From the NCBI RefSeq assembly GCF_026914265.1, contig NC_069131.1:13104294-13168293 (forward strand): a stretch of DNA of 64,000 nucleotides, in the 5' to 3' direction. The position numbers and the translations under genes were made by a program. The number at the start of each line of letters is the position of its first letter. The stretch's first letter is position 1. The notes under the pieces are model-generated. The model was not told where the DNA came from, did not search any database, and saw nothing but the letters and a program-made list of their open reading frames with translations. Source of the DNA: Mya arenaria (lineage: Eukaryota; Mollusca; Bivalvia; Myida; Myidae). Shown one piece after another: positions 12,087 through 23,769 of the stretch.

Positions 12087-12126
12087 CTGAGCATCGAATT
12101 CTGCGAGAAATCCCCAGCTGGAGTCC
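12087..12126 (-). CDS. C2orf50/CIMIP5-like protein, exon 3 (40 bp)
   Basis: A 40-bp exon between CTCCAG (acceptor, ending at 12127) and GTTGGT (donor). It takes two bases from exon 2 (TG plus G gives Trp), producing LKNW-DSSWGFLAEFDAQ, and exits in phase 0 to GNPKEKE. This aligns without gaps to the W-x-x-x-W-x-F-L core of C2orf50 and of the related C20orf85/CIMIP1. Its small size means ordinary gene finders could miss it. Confidence 0.85.
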
Positions 12127-12292
12127 CTGGAGAAAGAAAAATAATATTAAAGGGAGGTAACCGCTTAGATGCAATGTGACACATTGATGGATTCTTTCCC
12201 TTTCTAACCTGTCTTCATCTGCGATGAAATCATCACGGTGTACATTTCTTGGTCTACGAGACAAGGATTTTAGTTAGAACCTTTTTTGAAGC

Positions 12293-12655
12293 TTAAAGCT
12301 GCACTCTCACAGAGTAAACATTTTGACAACTTGTTTAATTTTTGTCTTGGAAGGAGTCAATTTATGCGACAATGCATGGAAACCAGTGACATAAGACTGC
12401 TGACAAAAATCAGATCGCAGATTTTCATATATAAGTTCAAAAACTGATGTTTTATGCATTTTTCGTAAACCGTTGGTACCGCTTTAAGCCATAAAACATT
12501 AATTTTCTAACGGAAGTATGAATAACTGCGATCTGAATTTTGTCAGAAGTCTTGTATCTATGGTTTGTAGATATTAACGCAAAAATTGGCTCATTCCATG
12601 ACAAAAAAATAAAAAAAGTTGTCAAAACTGCTAATCTGTGAGAGTGCAGCTTTAA
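12293..12655. mobile_element. Fold-back element, family B, copy 3 (in intron 2)
   Basis: TTAAAGCTGCACTCTCACAG to the inverse GTGAGAGTGCAGCTTTAA, palindromic throughout, and very close in sequence to the copy at 23770-24134. It lies within intron 2 of the CIMIP5-like gene. Confidence 0.88.
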
Positions 12656-13146
12656 AATAAAACATTCTTTTTCTGCCAGTGAAAAAGCAGATAGGCAATC
12701 ATTAAGTACTGGGCTTGATCATTAAAATATCAACTTTCCGCGGCGGGTGGTTAAAGGACCGCCTACTGTTGACCTCTTCCGATTCACATTCCCCGAGTCA
12801 GATTTTGCGTTGACCACGTGTCGGCCGATGAGGTTGTATTCTAAGTCAGTTAAATGACCGGAAGCATTTTTTAATGAGAAAGAAGGCTCGTTCGCTACCC
12901 TCACTCCCCTCATTCCTATTCATTAATATTTTACTTCATGTCATCTAACTATAACGTGGTAATTGCAATAAAATATTTCTTCTTGCCAATGGTGTGATAA
13001 AGACATTTACATGAACTTAAATGCAACAGCATTAAAGGTGAAAAACTTGTGATAGGTGCTCGTATCTGTTCAGGATAATCACTCTTACTTTAAAAATTTA
13101 TAAACTAACTTGCACATTTAAGGAAAGTTTTATTATTGCCTCATAC

Positions 13147-13311
13147 CAGTTTTTAAGACACCTCCGCTCGGCACCCACGGCCTGCTTCCAGATAGTATCC
13201 TGGGACACTTGGTCACAGTTAGAATACTCGGCCTCCCGGTACGTCTTTCCGGTGTCCGCGGCCGCCGCTACCGCCTTCCGCTCAGCCGGGATGCAGCTGT
13301 CGTGGTACGCA
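13147..13311 (-). CDS. C2orf50/CIMIP5-like protein, exon 2
   Basis: Encodes AYHDSCIPAERKAVAAAAD, TGKTYREAEYSNCDQVSQD and TIWKQAVGAERRCLKN. The string V-x-Q-D-x-I/L-W-K/R followed by A-E-R-R and N-W is the shared signature of C2orf50 and C20orf85/CIMIP1. Acceptor TTTTCAG ends at 13312, donor GTATGA starts at 13146. Only one frame is open, and its phases (one base in, two bases out) fit exons 1 and 3. GC content is high against the AT-rich intron flanks, as expected of a real exon. Confidence 0.87.
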
Positions 13312-13710
13312 CTGAAAATAGCGGAGATAGAGTCAGTACGGATAGAGGTTTACCTATTAATGTATTTTCTTCTACATATTGACCATGTATGTCATATGGG
13401 AGATCATGGGCTATTTCATAAACTAGCTTAGGTTTAATTTTTACTTAGTACACGATTGCCCTTTTTATAAACTGATTTAAAAGAAAGCTAACGATGTTTG
13501 AATAACAAAACTATGAGATATGCAAAATTCGGCCCAAATGATGAATTCATCAAAAGTAGACGCGATTCACAATAAATGTAGTCAAAAGCTAAGAAGCTTT
13601 AATAAAACGGCCCCTTGAACTATCCTTATCGACCAGCACACTTCACTTGACTTTTATGCCTCTTAATGCCTTTCAGTGGACTGTCGGCTATGCTCAGTGA
13701 TGTGGTCTGA

Positions 13711-13777
13711 ACGCACGCACGCGCACGCGCGCAGGCACACAGACCCACACGCACGCACACTCGCACGCACGCACGTA
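13711..13777. repeat. CACG-rich microsatellite
   Basis: Imperfect ACGC/ACAC repeats, an alternating purine-pyrimidine tract, in intron 1 of the CIMIP5-like gene. Confidence 0.85.
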
Positions 13778-14114
13778 TGAAGATTACAGTCATACATTTT
13801 ACTTATCAAACCATTTTAACATGATTTATCAATACATGATATAACAGCACATATTGTCATGATCCATGAATCCAAATGCGTACTTCAAGATGATTGACGC
13901 ATAAATGCACCTAGTTGCCCGTATTTTATCGTTTTTTTTATTTACCCTAATGTTGAATTTTGTGACATCAATGTATTGATTCTAACACTGGTTTCGTTTG
14001 AAAAAAAGTTATTTCCGGGAACGAAAAGACAACCATCTGAATAACATAGATAAGATTTCAGGCGCTTTATTTTCCAACATGAAATCAGCGAAGAATAGCA
14101 AAGATGTATTGACC

Positions 14115-14341
14115 GATTGTTAAAAACTTTGTTAACTACACCATTGTTAACGTCTGAATGTGAAATAGTTCATGATGTGCTCACATATTTATATGTAAAC
14201 AAGCACAGCTGAAACAGTTGTCTCAAATCATGTTAGAAACACAGCGGATTACAAGGGCATCCATTTAACTTCAGGAGCAGTAACAATTTGAAAGTAAACA
14301 ACGACGAAGTTAACAACGTTTTTTTAAAGTTATGAACAATC
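14115..14341. mobile_element. Inverted-repeat MITE, family D, copy 2
   Basis: Begins GATTGTTAAAAACTTTGTTA and ends TTATGAACAATC. Read in reverse it aligns with the copy at 8948-9164, including CAACGTCGTTGTT-like, GGATGCCCTTGTAATC and CAACTGTTTCAGCTG. It lies in intron 1 of the CIMIP5-like gene. Confidence 0.8.
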
Positions 14342-14629
14342 GCCCCACTTCTGGACTTCATTATCCAAGCATACGACTGACAGAGACCAAATCCTCCGAC
14401 TCCCACACAGATATAAATTTTATTTCAGTCCCAGTTGAATGACAAGCTGTCATCTTTATAATCAATCTAACCCGCATATAGAAATACCAGTTTCCATTTA
14501 CGGTTTTATAGGAATATTGTGTTTTATCCTGCTCTTCTATTTTAAATGTACGATAATCACCCATAAATGCTACGATGTCCTAAATAACTGATAATTACAG
14601 TGCGGTCAAATATAAGTCAGGGCGCCGAT

Positions 14630-15232
14630 ATTTGAATGTAAACCCTTGAAATGTGTGGTCCTTTCGGTGAAAAACTAGCTGTGAAATGTATTGTCCTTTC
14701 GGTGAACAAAAACGAGCTGTGAAATGTGTGGTCTTTTCGGTGAAAAAAAAACTAGCTGTGAAAAGTGTGATCCCTTCGGTGAAAAACTAGCTGTGAAAAG
14801 TGTGGTCCCTTCGGTGAAAAACTAGCTGTGAAATGTGTGGTCCTTTCGGTGAAAAACTGGCTGTGAAAAATGTGGTCCCTTCGGTGAAAAACTAGCTGTG
14901 AAAAGTGTGGTTCCTTCGGTGAAAACTAGCTGTGAAATGTGTGGTCCTTTCGGTGAAAAACTAGCTGTGAAAAGTGTGGTCCCTTCGGTGAAAAAAACTA
15001 GCTGTGAAAAGTGTGGTTCCTTCGGTGAAAACTAGCTGTGAAATGTGTGGTGCTTTCGGTGAAAAACTAGCTGTGAAAAGTGTGGTCCCTTCGGTGAAAA
15101 AAACTAGCTGTGAAAAGTGTGGTCCCTTCGCTGAAAACTAGCTGTGAAATGTGTGGTCCTTTCGATGAAAAACTAGCTGTGAAAAGTATGGTCTTGTTGG
15201 TGAAAACGAGCTGTGAAATGTGTGGTCTAACA
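14630..15232. repeat. Minisatellite, 31-35 bp unit, about 18 copies
   Basis: Units of the form CTAGCTGTGAAAAGTGTGGT then CCCTTCGGTGAAAAA. Variation sits in the A-run length and in AAATG versus AAAAG. Neighbouring pairs repeat in alternating long and short forms, so a higher-order unit has been copied. It is intronic to the CIMIP5-like gene. Confidence 0.95.
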
Positions 15233-15423
15233 TAGTACAGAGATGATTAAACATTCCGTAGCAATCAGCGGTTTATCAAACTCATTAAACGTGTAATGAA
15301 TTGATTTCTACGCGATTGAAATCTGACTATCACGATCGTCTATTATCTCTGTCTGCATTATTCAGTATTGATCGCATTTTCCAATGTTCGAGGACCATGC
15401 TAGGCCGTGACATCGATACAAGG

Positions 15424-15547
15424 TCCTCTGATTTAAAGGGACACAATATATGTTGATGCAAAAATATGTTTCTTTTGAATTCTACCCCAAAATGTATTAC
15501 AAATTCGGTAACTATTTTAATTGTTATAATCTATTTAAATCAGAGGA
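15424..15547. repeat. Short inverted-repeat element
   Basis: TCCTCTGATTTAAA at the left and its exact inverse TTTAAATCAGAGGA at the right enclose about 96 bp. It could be a very small MITE. A second possible pair, TTAAAGGGAC near 15434 and GTCCCTTTAA near 15856, would define a larger element. Confidence 0.65.
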
Positions 15548-16615
15548 TAAATAAATTTTATGCATCGTCGGATACCAACGATCGACCCATTTTTATTTTT
15601 CAATAATTAATTGGTCAGACATGGGTTTCCGGCAACGGCTTTTAGAAGAGGACATGAACAATTTACCAAATATGCAATGTGAACAAAAAAAATGGAGTTA
15701 AAAAAAGTTATTTTGGTGCTTTGAATATTTCGAAAATAAGAGTACAGAAAATTCCTCATATTGTGGAAGAGCGTTTAAAACGCTATTGGAAATTGAATGC
15801 TTTAAAACTTGAATCTACGAATGAAATCACAAATAACTCATTTCGGACACTAAAAGTCCCTTTAATGCACGTAATGTAATGGGTTAAATGTATACATAAT
15901 ATCATAATATCTTTTTATTTGTGTTTATCTCGTGTAGGAAAATAAAATAGTGATATTTTTGTTAGGCCGTTTCAGTATACATAGACACTGGGATCCAGAC
16001 ATAAAATAACATTCTACAGTTTTACCCTTTTCACAAAACGCTGCAGATTGTTCCTAAATCAATGTTATGAACTATTTAAAACCTATATCAGATATCGATA
16101 ATCTTCTGTCATCAAAGCTATTGAAGGGACAAAAATTGGATAGCAACTTGATATGTTTATTTGTTTGGCGGTGTCAACGAGGCAATAAAGACTCACATAG
16201 ACTCACATTTATATATTCTATATTAACTGATACCGTTTCGGCTTAAGGCATTATTTGATATGTAGGAAGGTCGGGTCAGACCGAACAGAATGTGTTTCTT
16301 TTTTGAAGTTTTTTTCGCATTTTTTAAACTGTATATCTGAATAAAAATGCTTATCTGAGCAGCCACTCTTAAGGTGCTTGCAAACAGTCTCAAGTATCCA
16401 CTCTTCAATTGGCCGCCTTTCCTCAGTTTTTAAGTAGTATTAACATGCTACTGTTTTCATTTTTTCTAAAAGCAATCAATCATACACTTATAGCTGAATG
16501 TGTATACATGTTACGTTTGAAACGACATTTATTTGCGCATCGAAAAATGGTTTTTAGAAAACATTTAACTCAATTTTTGTTTGAATGAACTAAGAAAGCA
16601 ATATACACATGATGT

Positions 16616-16897
16616 ATTGATTGGTTGATTGAGTGAATGAATGACTGGATGGTTGAATGGTTAGATGTATGCATGATTAAATGAATGAATGAATGAATGA
16701 ATGAATGAATGAATGAATGAATGAATGAATGAATGAATGAATGAATGAATGAATGAATGAATGAATGAATGAATGAATGAATGAATGAATGAATGAATGA
16801 ATGAATGAATGAATGAATGAATGAATGAATGAATGAATGAATGAATGAATGAATGAATGAATGAATGAATGTGAGCGAACGAAAGAACGAACGAACA

Positions 16898-16930
<33 letters not shown>

Positions 16931-17134
16931 ATGGACGGGCGGGCGGGCTTGCGGGCGGGCGGACGGACGGACGGACGGTTGGATGGATGGGATTGGATTG
17001 GATTGGATGGATGGATGGATGGATGGATGGATGGATGGATGGATGGATGGATGGATGGATTGGTTTGGATGGATGGATGGATGACTAACTGACTGAATTG
17101 ATGAACGAACGAACGAATTAACGGAAAAACGGAC
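16616..17134. repeat. Tetranucleotide array (GAAT, GGAT, GGGC, GGAC)
   Basis: About 190 bp of pure GAAT, then GGAT with GC-rich inserts GGGC and GGAC, then GGAT again. It lies in intron 1 of the CIMIP5-like gene. The G-rich strand has runs that could form quadruplexes. Long Ser-Phe-Ile-His or Gly-Trp-Met-Asp frames are repeat artefacts. Confidence 0.97.
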
Positions 17135-17465
17135 GGACGAAAGAATGAAAGTAAACGGACTGACATGTAAGCGATAAAAATAAATAAACTAGGTAAAAGC
17201 AAATAGTTGAACTATATTGAAGGGCAGAACATGGCTGAAATAGGTTTAAGAGGAAATCAGACCAAAAGCCTGAAAGACGAAAAGACGGGTTTGAAAGAAA
17301 ATTAGGAATGGGTAAAAGAAAAATAAGGCGCAAGAAAGAACAAGTAAGGCAAAATAAAAACAAAGAAAGAAATAATGAAAGGAACGATGAAAGGAGCGAG
17401 AAAAAAGAAAGAAAGAAGAGATCAAAGGAGAATAGATGGATGGGGAGGAAGGAAGTAAGGGTTAC

Positions 17466-17515
17466 CTTTTTTGAAAGTAACTAAACATCATTCCTGTCGC
17501 TGGCTTCCTGTCCAT
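17466..17515 (-). CDS. C2orf50/CIMIP5-like protein, probable first coding exon
   Basis: ATG (complement of 17513-17515) begins MDRKPATGMMFSYFQK and ends with two bases (AG) before a good donor GTAACC at 17465. These join T at the start of exon 2 to give Ser, so phase agrees across a 4,154-bp intron. The N-terminus is poorly conserved in this family, so support is splice phase and position rather than homology. An alternative first exon cannot be excluded. Confidence 0.6.
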
Positions 17516-18191
17516 TGCTGTATATTAAAAGTGGTTTTGAACGTTTAAGTACGTACGTATTCCGCTCCGTTCTTTCGAAAAGGTTTGAATGCTTAACTAT
17601 TACAAACGAAATTGCACTGATCTCCAAAATATTCTTTAAATCATTGATTAATATCAACTTGAAGATACTTGATTGTGAAAACCGCGACTGTTATTTGGTC
17701 ATATCACGTGTATTCGCCAAATCGTTATTTAAGTGCATCTAAAACACAATATTTCTTTAAACCGCACACCAAAAGTAAGTAAAACTCAACTTATTTATTC
17801 CTTATACACATTGTTTTTTTGATATCGAACTAATAAAATTTCTCATTTCAAAACCGAACTACAAACGATTGACAATAAATCGTCGGGAGTAAGCGATCAC
17901 TTTTATTTGCTTGTATAAAGTCTTGTGTTCGCACAATAGGGCCCACTGAAGCCTCGGCAAATATTTATTTTGAATAATTGGATTGATAAAATTGATCGGT
18001 TGTTCGCTGCCTTTCGGTTTAATCAAAATGCCTGAGCTTCACATTCGGTGTCGGTATTTGATGTTTAACTCTACCCTGGGTATTCTTTCTTACATGTAAG
18101 GTAAACAAAACACACAAAGCGGAATGGTTTCATTAATTGCGTGTTTATATGGAATTTGAACAAAGGGCATAAACACAAAATAAGAAATATA
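17516..18191. other. Upstream flank of the CIMIP5-like gene
   Basis: AT-rich sequence that should hold the minus-strand promoter. I found no clear RFX X-box, TATA box or conserved block. Confidence 0.4.
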
Positions 18192-18391
18192 TATAGCCCG
18201 AAATTACCATAACTGGGTTTTCCCATGCCGGTACAAATAAAAGGTGAATTTCGAGCTAATGAAATTCATGTAACAGTCCAATGACTCTATTGTTTCCGAA
18301 GTAACGTGTGTATATTACAACGGTTTAATTTTGTTTGTACCGGAGGATTAGGTTGGAAAAACCAGAATTTCTATAATTCCGGGCTTAAACT
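18192..18391. mobile_element. Inverted-repeat MITE, about 200 bp
   Basis: Left arm TATAGCCCGAAATTACCATA through GCCGGTACAAATAA; right arm its imperfect inverse from TTTGTTTGTACCGGAGGATT to AATTCCGGGCTTAAACTA. The arms are about 55 bp each. A single copy was noted in this window. Confidence 0.75.
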
Positions 18392-18399
18392 ATTAAGTG

Positions 18400-18760
18400 A
18401 AAGTAAGATAACTCACACAACTTAACTTCAATAAGCACTTACGTTCAACAATTACAGCAATCAATTTCAACGATCAACTAATTTCGGTTCAAAACTCTAA
18501 ACATTTTAAAGGAAGGATAAATATTTTCAGCAATGAAGCGATATAGGTTCATCCATTTCAGCAATCTTGTTTCATATGGTCAATAATCTAAGCAATTATG
18601 TGGCATATGTTTAACAATCTCAGTATCGAAGCGAGACAGGTTCATTATTTTAAAACAATCAATTAAGATAGGTTCAGAAAATCCTAGCAATCAAATTAGA
18701 CTCAACTGTTTTCTCAATCATGTGAGAAAGGTATAGCTTTAACAATCTCAACAATCATAT
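18400..18760. repeat. Degenerate 31-34 bp tandem repeat, block 1
   Basis: Strongly diverged units recalling GATAGGTTCAACAATCTCAG and CAATCAAGTGA. They are recognisable only by comparison with the cleaner blocks at 19150 and 20031. Confidence 0.6.
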
Positions 18761-19121
18761 TTTGTTTTTACATTATATATATCTCAATTAAGGTGTTAAA
18801 TACATGTGTGACTGTCCTACTTACTCAGTTAATAAATTTTAATGATACGATTTGTTAACCTTTAGGTACAAATTGATGTATTGTTCGGCATTGATCTTAT
18901 AATTAATGTATTATATTCATGTTTCTTTATGTTTTCGTATAACATTTTAATACGTACCCTTTTGAAATAACATAAATTTATGCTTACGTTTTCATTCTAA
19001 GCATTTATGTGTGTGTGCGTGTGTATGTTCTTTCAGAAGGCCACATTGTAAATAAGTCGTGTGTTATGTTTGTTTATAATATGATGCCTATGTCTTAATG
19101 TGTTACCTTCTTTAAATAAAG

Positions 19122-19146
19122 TTATTATTATTATTATTATTATTAT
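19122..19146. repeat. (TTA)n microsatellite
   Basis: Eight uninterrupted TTA triplets directly after AATAAAG; this could be the tail of an interspersed repeat. Confidence 0.85.
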
Positions 19147-19149
19147 ATG

Positions 19150-19700
19150 GCATAGGTTCAACAAGATAAGCCATCAAGTTACATGAGTTCAACATTCTCA
19201 AGAATCAAGTGGCATTAGATCAAATACTCTCAGAAATCAAGAGAAAATCAAGTGAAAGTAGCTTCAACAATATCAGGAGTTAATTGAGAAATTGCAGCGA
19301 CTAAGTAAGATCACTACCTCAAAAATCAATGTCAACATTCACCACACTCAAGTGAGATTGATTCGATCATCCCAGTAATCAAGTGAGATGGGTTCAACTT
19401 TCCCAGCAATTAAGTGTGACAAGTGCAGCAGTCTTAGAAATTAAGTGAGATAGATCCAACAATTTCAGCAATAAGGTTCGACGGGTTAAAAAACTCAGCA
19501 AACAAGCTAAATCGGTTGAACAGTTATAGAAATCAAGTGAGATAGGTTCAACTTGCGCAGAAATTAAGTGTGTTACAGGTTTAATAGTCTCACCAATTAA
19601 GTGAGATACGTCCAATTATCTCAGCAAATAGGTAAAACAAGTTCAACACTCTCAGAAATTAAGAGAGATATGTCCAATTATCTCAGTAATTTGTTCTGAA
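19150..19700. repeat. Degenerate 31-34 bp tandem repeat, block 2
   Basis: Units such as GTGAGATAGGTTCAACTTGC and CAGAAATTAAGTG repeat about every 31-35 bp with many changes. They are homologous to the 33-bp unit at 20031-20760. Confidence 0.75.
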
Positions 19701-20030
19701 CAAAGCGTCAAGCCTTTTCACGAGTTCTGTTTTTTTTTCGTTTTAATATACTACCTTAGAAATATTGTTATTGATATTTTTTATAAATAAATTACCATAA
19801 TATTGACTTCGAATCCTAGAAATCACGATGTATATATATGTAGATAGGTCAATAATTACGCAGAGATCAGTACGGCATTTATGATGTCCAGGAAAATAAA
19901 TTGCTCTGGCCAAGTCATGAACGAATTATTTATGTGTAATAATAAGCTATATTAACTCCGTTTTTGTATCTTAATTTAAAGTTATTCGATTATATTTAAG
20001 GAAATCAAGATGAACTCACGTATATCATTT

Positions 20031-20760
20031 TAACACGCTCAAGAAACGTCGGAAATGTTGAGCGAGATATGTTCAACTATGTCGGCAAAGTCAAGCTAAA
20101 TAAGTCCAACTATGTCGGCAATGTCAAGCGAGATTAGTTCAACTATGTCGGCAATGTCAAGCAAAATAAGTTCAACAATGTCGGCAATGCCAAGCGAGGT
20201 AAGTTCAACAACATCGGCAATGTCAAGCGAGAAAAGTTCAGCAACATCGGCAATGTCAAGCGAGATAAGTTCAGCAACATCGGCGATGTCAAGCGAGATA
20301 AGTCCAGCAACATCGGCAATGACAAGCGAGATAAGTTCAGCAACATCGGCAATGTCAAGCGAGATAAGTTCAGCAACATCGGCAATGTCAAGCGAGATAA
20401 GTTCAGCAACATCGGCAATGTCAAGCGAGATTAGTTCAGCAACATCGGGGATGTCAAGCGAGATAAGTTCAACATTGTTTGATTTTTAAGCGAAAACAAG
20501 TTCAACAATATCGGCGATGTCAAGCGGGATAAGTTAAGCAACATCGGCGATGTCAAACGGGATAAGTTCAGCAACATCGGCAATGTCAAGCGGGATAAGT
20601 TCAGCAACATCGGCAATGTCAAGCGAGATTAGTTCAGCAACATCGGCAATGTCAAGCGGGATAAGTTCAGCAACATCGGCAATGTCAAGCGGGAAACTTG
20701 GCAATGTTAAGAGAGATACACTCAGCGTCGGTATTCTCAAACGAGCTAAGATAATTTAAG
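20031..20760. repeat. Homogenised 33-bp minisatellite, block 3
   Basis: Near-identical units GATAAGTTCAGCAACATCGG plus CAATGTCAAGCGA, about 18-20 copies, most uniform between about 20210 and 20690. Because 33 is divisible by three, an 11-residue repeat (ATSAMSSEISS) stays open for over 100 codons, but synonymous bias is absent and no splice or promoter context supports a gene. Confidence 0.95.
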
Positions 20761-21237
20761 TGATATAAGTTAGACTATATCGGCGTATTTTTCATTTAAA
20801 TGTGAGTACCAAATCATTAACAGTTGTATTGAAAATTACTTTGCAACTGTCATAGTACTTATACTCATGAAACTGTTACATCTCAATTCCTACAATATCG
20901 GATCACAGACTTAACTCCCTTCCGTTGCTGCACGCTCTCGCGCTTTACTGGTTCGGAAATTGATTTGGGATACTAAATAATTCACAATCAATCAAGATTG
21001 TTGCTGATCGAGATACAGATAGAACCGGACAGGGTTATTTCAAGGTGCTTAACTACCGTGAAACAATGTATAGGGTGGTTTAAAATGTACTTTGTCGATG
21101 AGAAACGCCATAAACATCAAAGAAGGGTTTTACGTAGAGTTGCTTATGCTATAGTCTATAGAGTCAGTGATGAATTATTGCAATTGACTGCTCTTAAGCC
21201 AAAAAGGACCCCATATCGTATGTGATATGTCTGTTAT

Positions 21238-21265
21238 AAGTGTGTCTGTGTGTGTGTTGTGTGTG

Positions 21266-21315
<50 letters not shown>

Positions 21316-21352
21316 TGGGTGTGGGTGTGTGGGTGGGTGTGGGTGTGGGTGT

Positions 21353-21399
<47 letters not shown>

Positions 21400-21570
21400 G
21401 TGTCTCTCTCTGTGTGTGTGTTGTGTCTGTGTGTGTTTGTTTGTCAATGCGTACGTGTGTGTGTGTGTACGTGTATGCGTGTGTGTTGTGTTGTGTCTCT
21501 GTGTGTGTGTCTGTGTGTGCGTGTGTATGTCTATGCTTGCGTGTGTATGGTGTGTTCGTTTGCGTGTGCG
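21238..21570. repeat. (GT)n microsatellite with GGGTGT and CTCTCT variants
   Basis: About 330 bp of alternating GT, with an interior GGTGTG block and CT tracts. It can form Z-DNA. Long Cys-Val reading frames in it are artefacts. Confidence 0.97.
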
Positions 21571-23769
21571 TGTTGAAATACTTACGATTTTTTACTGCTC
21601 ATCTTTGAAGAATAAAATCACTTCACACGTACTTTAGTCTTTGAAAGTCCAACAAAATAGCTCAACAGATTACCACACTGCACTTCCAGCAGATGTATAT
21701 GTCGTTAATAAGTGTTTTGTTATGTGATATTGCACATAAGTGAACGGTTTCATTGAGATCAGTGTATTTCGATCAAATACCATAAAATATTCCACTTAAA
21801 TATCATAAGCTTCCTTCATGGAAAACAGTTATGGTTTTTATTTCATAATATCATATAACGTTGAATCAAGATTGTTTTCCAGTTCATATACATACTAGAA
21901 CTTCACGACTGTCAGATATACATGTACATCTACCCACAAATGACAATAAGATGATAAAATACTCTTACTGAATTGTTTTCTACCCAACTTCGTTATCAAT
22001 ATATACTTCTGTATAGGGTCGCTCCCAGGGAGTTTTCGAGTGTTTTATCATTAAGTTTGTTTGTACATTTCACATTCATTGTTCCCTAATACCCTTAAGA
22101 AGTTGTCTTGGGCTGATTAGCACGTTAAAACTGCATTAGAATACTTGAAACCGAAATATCAAACGTCCCGATCGAGTTCAGATGGTTTTTAATTGCTTTT
22201 TTCTCTCTAAATTATGTTGCGTTATTCATTTTGGTCAGTAAAGTCATCAAAACGTTAATTCCGTAGGCGTTGCGTTATTTCATTTGCACAGAATACATCC
22301 ACGTATAATACATTTTCACCTGTAGACGTGTCTTCATCCAAGAATAAACTCCTTAATCAAAACTGTTACATCTTAATTCAATTTTGTTGTATATATATGT
22401 GAGTTCAATATTATCTTTGTTAAGAATACGAAACGTTGGTGTAATTGAACTAAAAGCGAATTACTCTTCGATTTAATTATTTTTCATTATTATTATTTAT
22501 TTTGACCCAAATCCGTTTGTTTTAACAAGGCATTATATCCAAACGGATTAAAAACAACATATAAACATATTAACACGGCACACAATGAACTAAAACAGCA
22601 ACGCCAATTCAACGCCAATGACACGAACGCTGCAAGGAGTAACTTCACAGTAAGCTTGGTTGCTATGTATTGCAGTATCGAATATAAGATATATATTATC
22701 CTCCAGAGCGATGCTGTGGTGTTTGTTTAATTTGCAGAATAAATAATTAACAACTTCACACAATAACTCAATCTCTCTCATGATCAAATACAAGAAAGCC
22801 TTTTGGGGTTCAGAACTAATATTTAGCTAACCTTTGCTTGTATTATTTTCTTTTGCGACACCAAGAAAAGACGTGAGCTGTCCTTTTGCCTGTTATATCA
22901 TTTCTATAGACCACTTTAATCTGAGTTTCTCACAAATTATTCCGGATGCATTTGATAAAGGACCGCGGTCTTGAAACCCCGTTTTATTCGTATGCAAAGG
23001 GCCTTTGAAACGAGATTGAATAGACTATTGTTAAATTGTCTGTGAGTAAAACTGATCGTATGAATGAAAATAAATGATAATGTATCGTGAGAACAGGGAA
23101 AAAAAGAAATGTTGGCCGAACGATAAATAAATTATGGATAATGATGAAAGATATAGAACTAATTTTGAAACAAGCGCGGTAAAATATCGCTAGATGCACC
23201 TGTCGAAATTAGGAATGTTTGGGCTCTTAATTGTGTAATTTAAGCAATTCAATCCATACATTTGAAGTGACACTGATTGGTTATCGAACATGACCGAGAT
23301 ATTTATTAAAAAGTATTAAAATACGCTAATAATGACCTTTTCCGAGTGCAAATTGATAAAATCTTCTTGAGGGAGTACCCAAAATCCCCATGCAAACATT
23401 TTATGCCATAGACTTTCGGTTTTGAGGGAGGGGCGCAGTCCAAAAGGTTTTGCCCCTTAGTTACATCCCCTCTAACGACAATTTATGGATCCGCACCTGC
23501 ATAAAAAAACGTAATAATAAAACGATCCCGATATTGTCGAAGGTAGTAGCCGAGCGACAAAATGAGACAAATTCAGCCGACAACCAATATACTAGCTGCG
23601 CCCCAACAAACCCTTTCAATAACGATCAGGCGTAGCTCTGTATGTGATAATTTTGGTAAGTTTATGTTCAGATTGATATAATCTTGGCCTTTAAATGCTC
23701 TTGTACACTTTTCAATGCGTAAAAGATAAGACAATGAAAGTTCGTGTAAAGGTGAACAAAATGCTTGCT
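21571..23769. other. Non-coding stretch
   Basis: AT-rich sequence. It contains a small palindrome AATCCGTTTG/CAAACGGATT near 22508-22549 but no recognised exon or known repeat. Confidence 0.4.

Noticed and set aside
12722-12913. GC-richer minus-strand frame considered as another CIMIP5-like exon
   Set aside because: It has an acceptor-like TTAG but no good donor, and joining it to exon 2 gives a stop; exon 2 to exon 3 is continuous with the family.
16570-17202. A 210-codon Ser/His/Ile-rich frame
   Set aside because: Translation of the tetranucleotide array inside an intron of the CIMIP5-like gene.
20112-20489. An 11-residue Ser/Ala/Met repeat protein
   Set aside because: The 33-bp unit is divisible by three, so the frame stays open by arithmetic. 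The unit continues on both sides with stops, and older blocks of the repeat are not open.
20998-21225. A 75-codon basic frame before the GT array
   Set aside because: No recognisable motif, poor start context and no splice partners; I could not support it as a gene.
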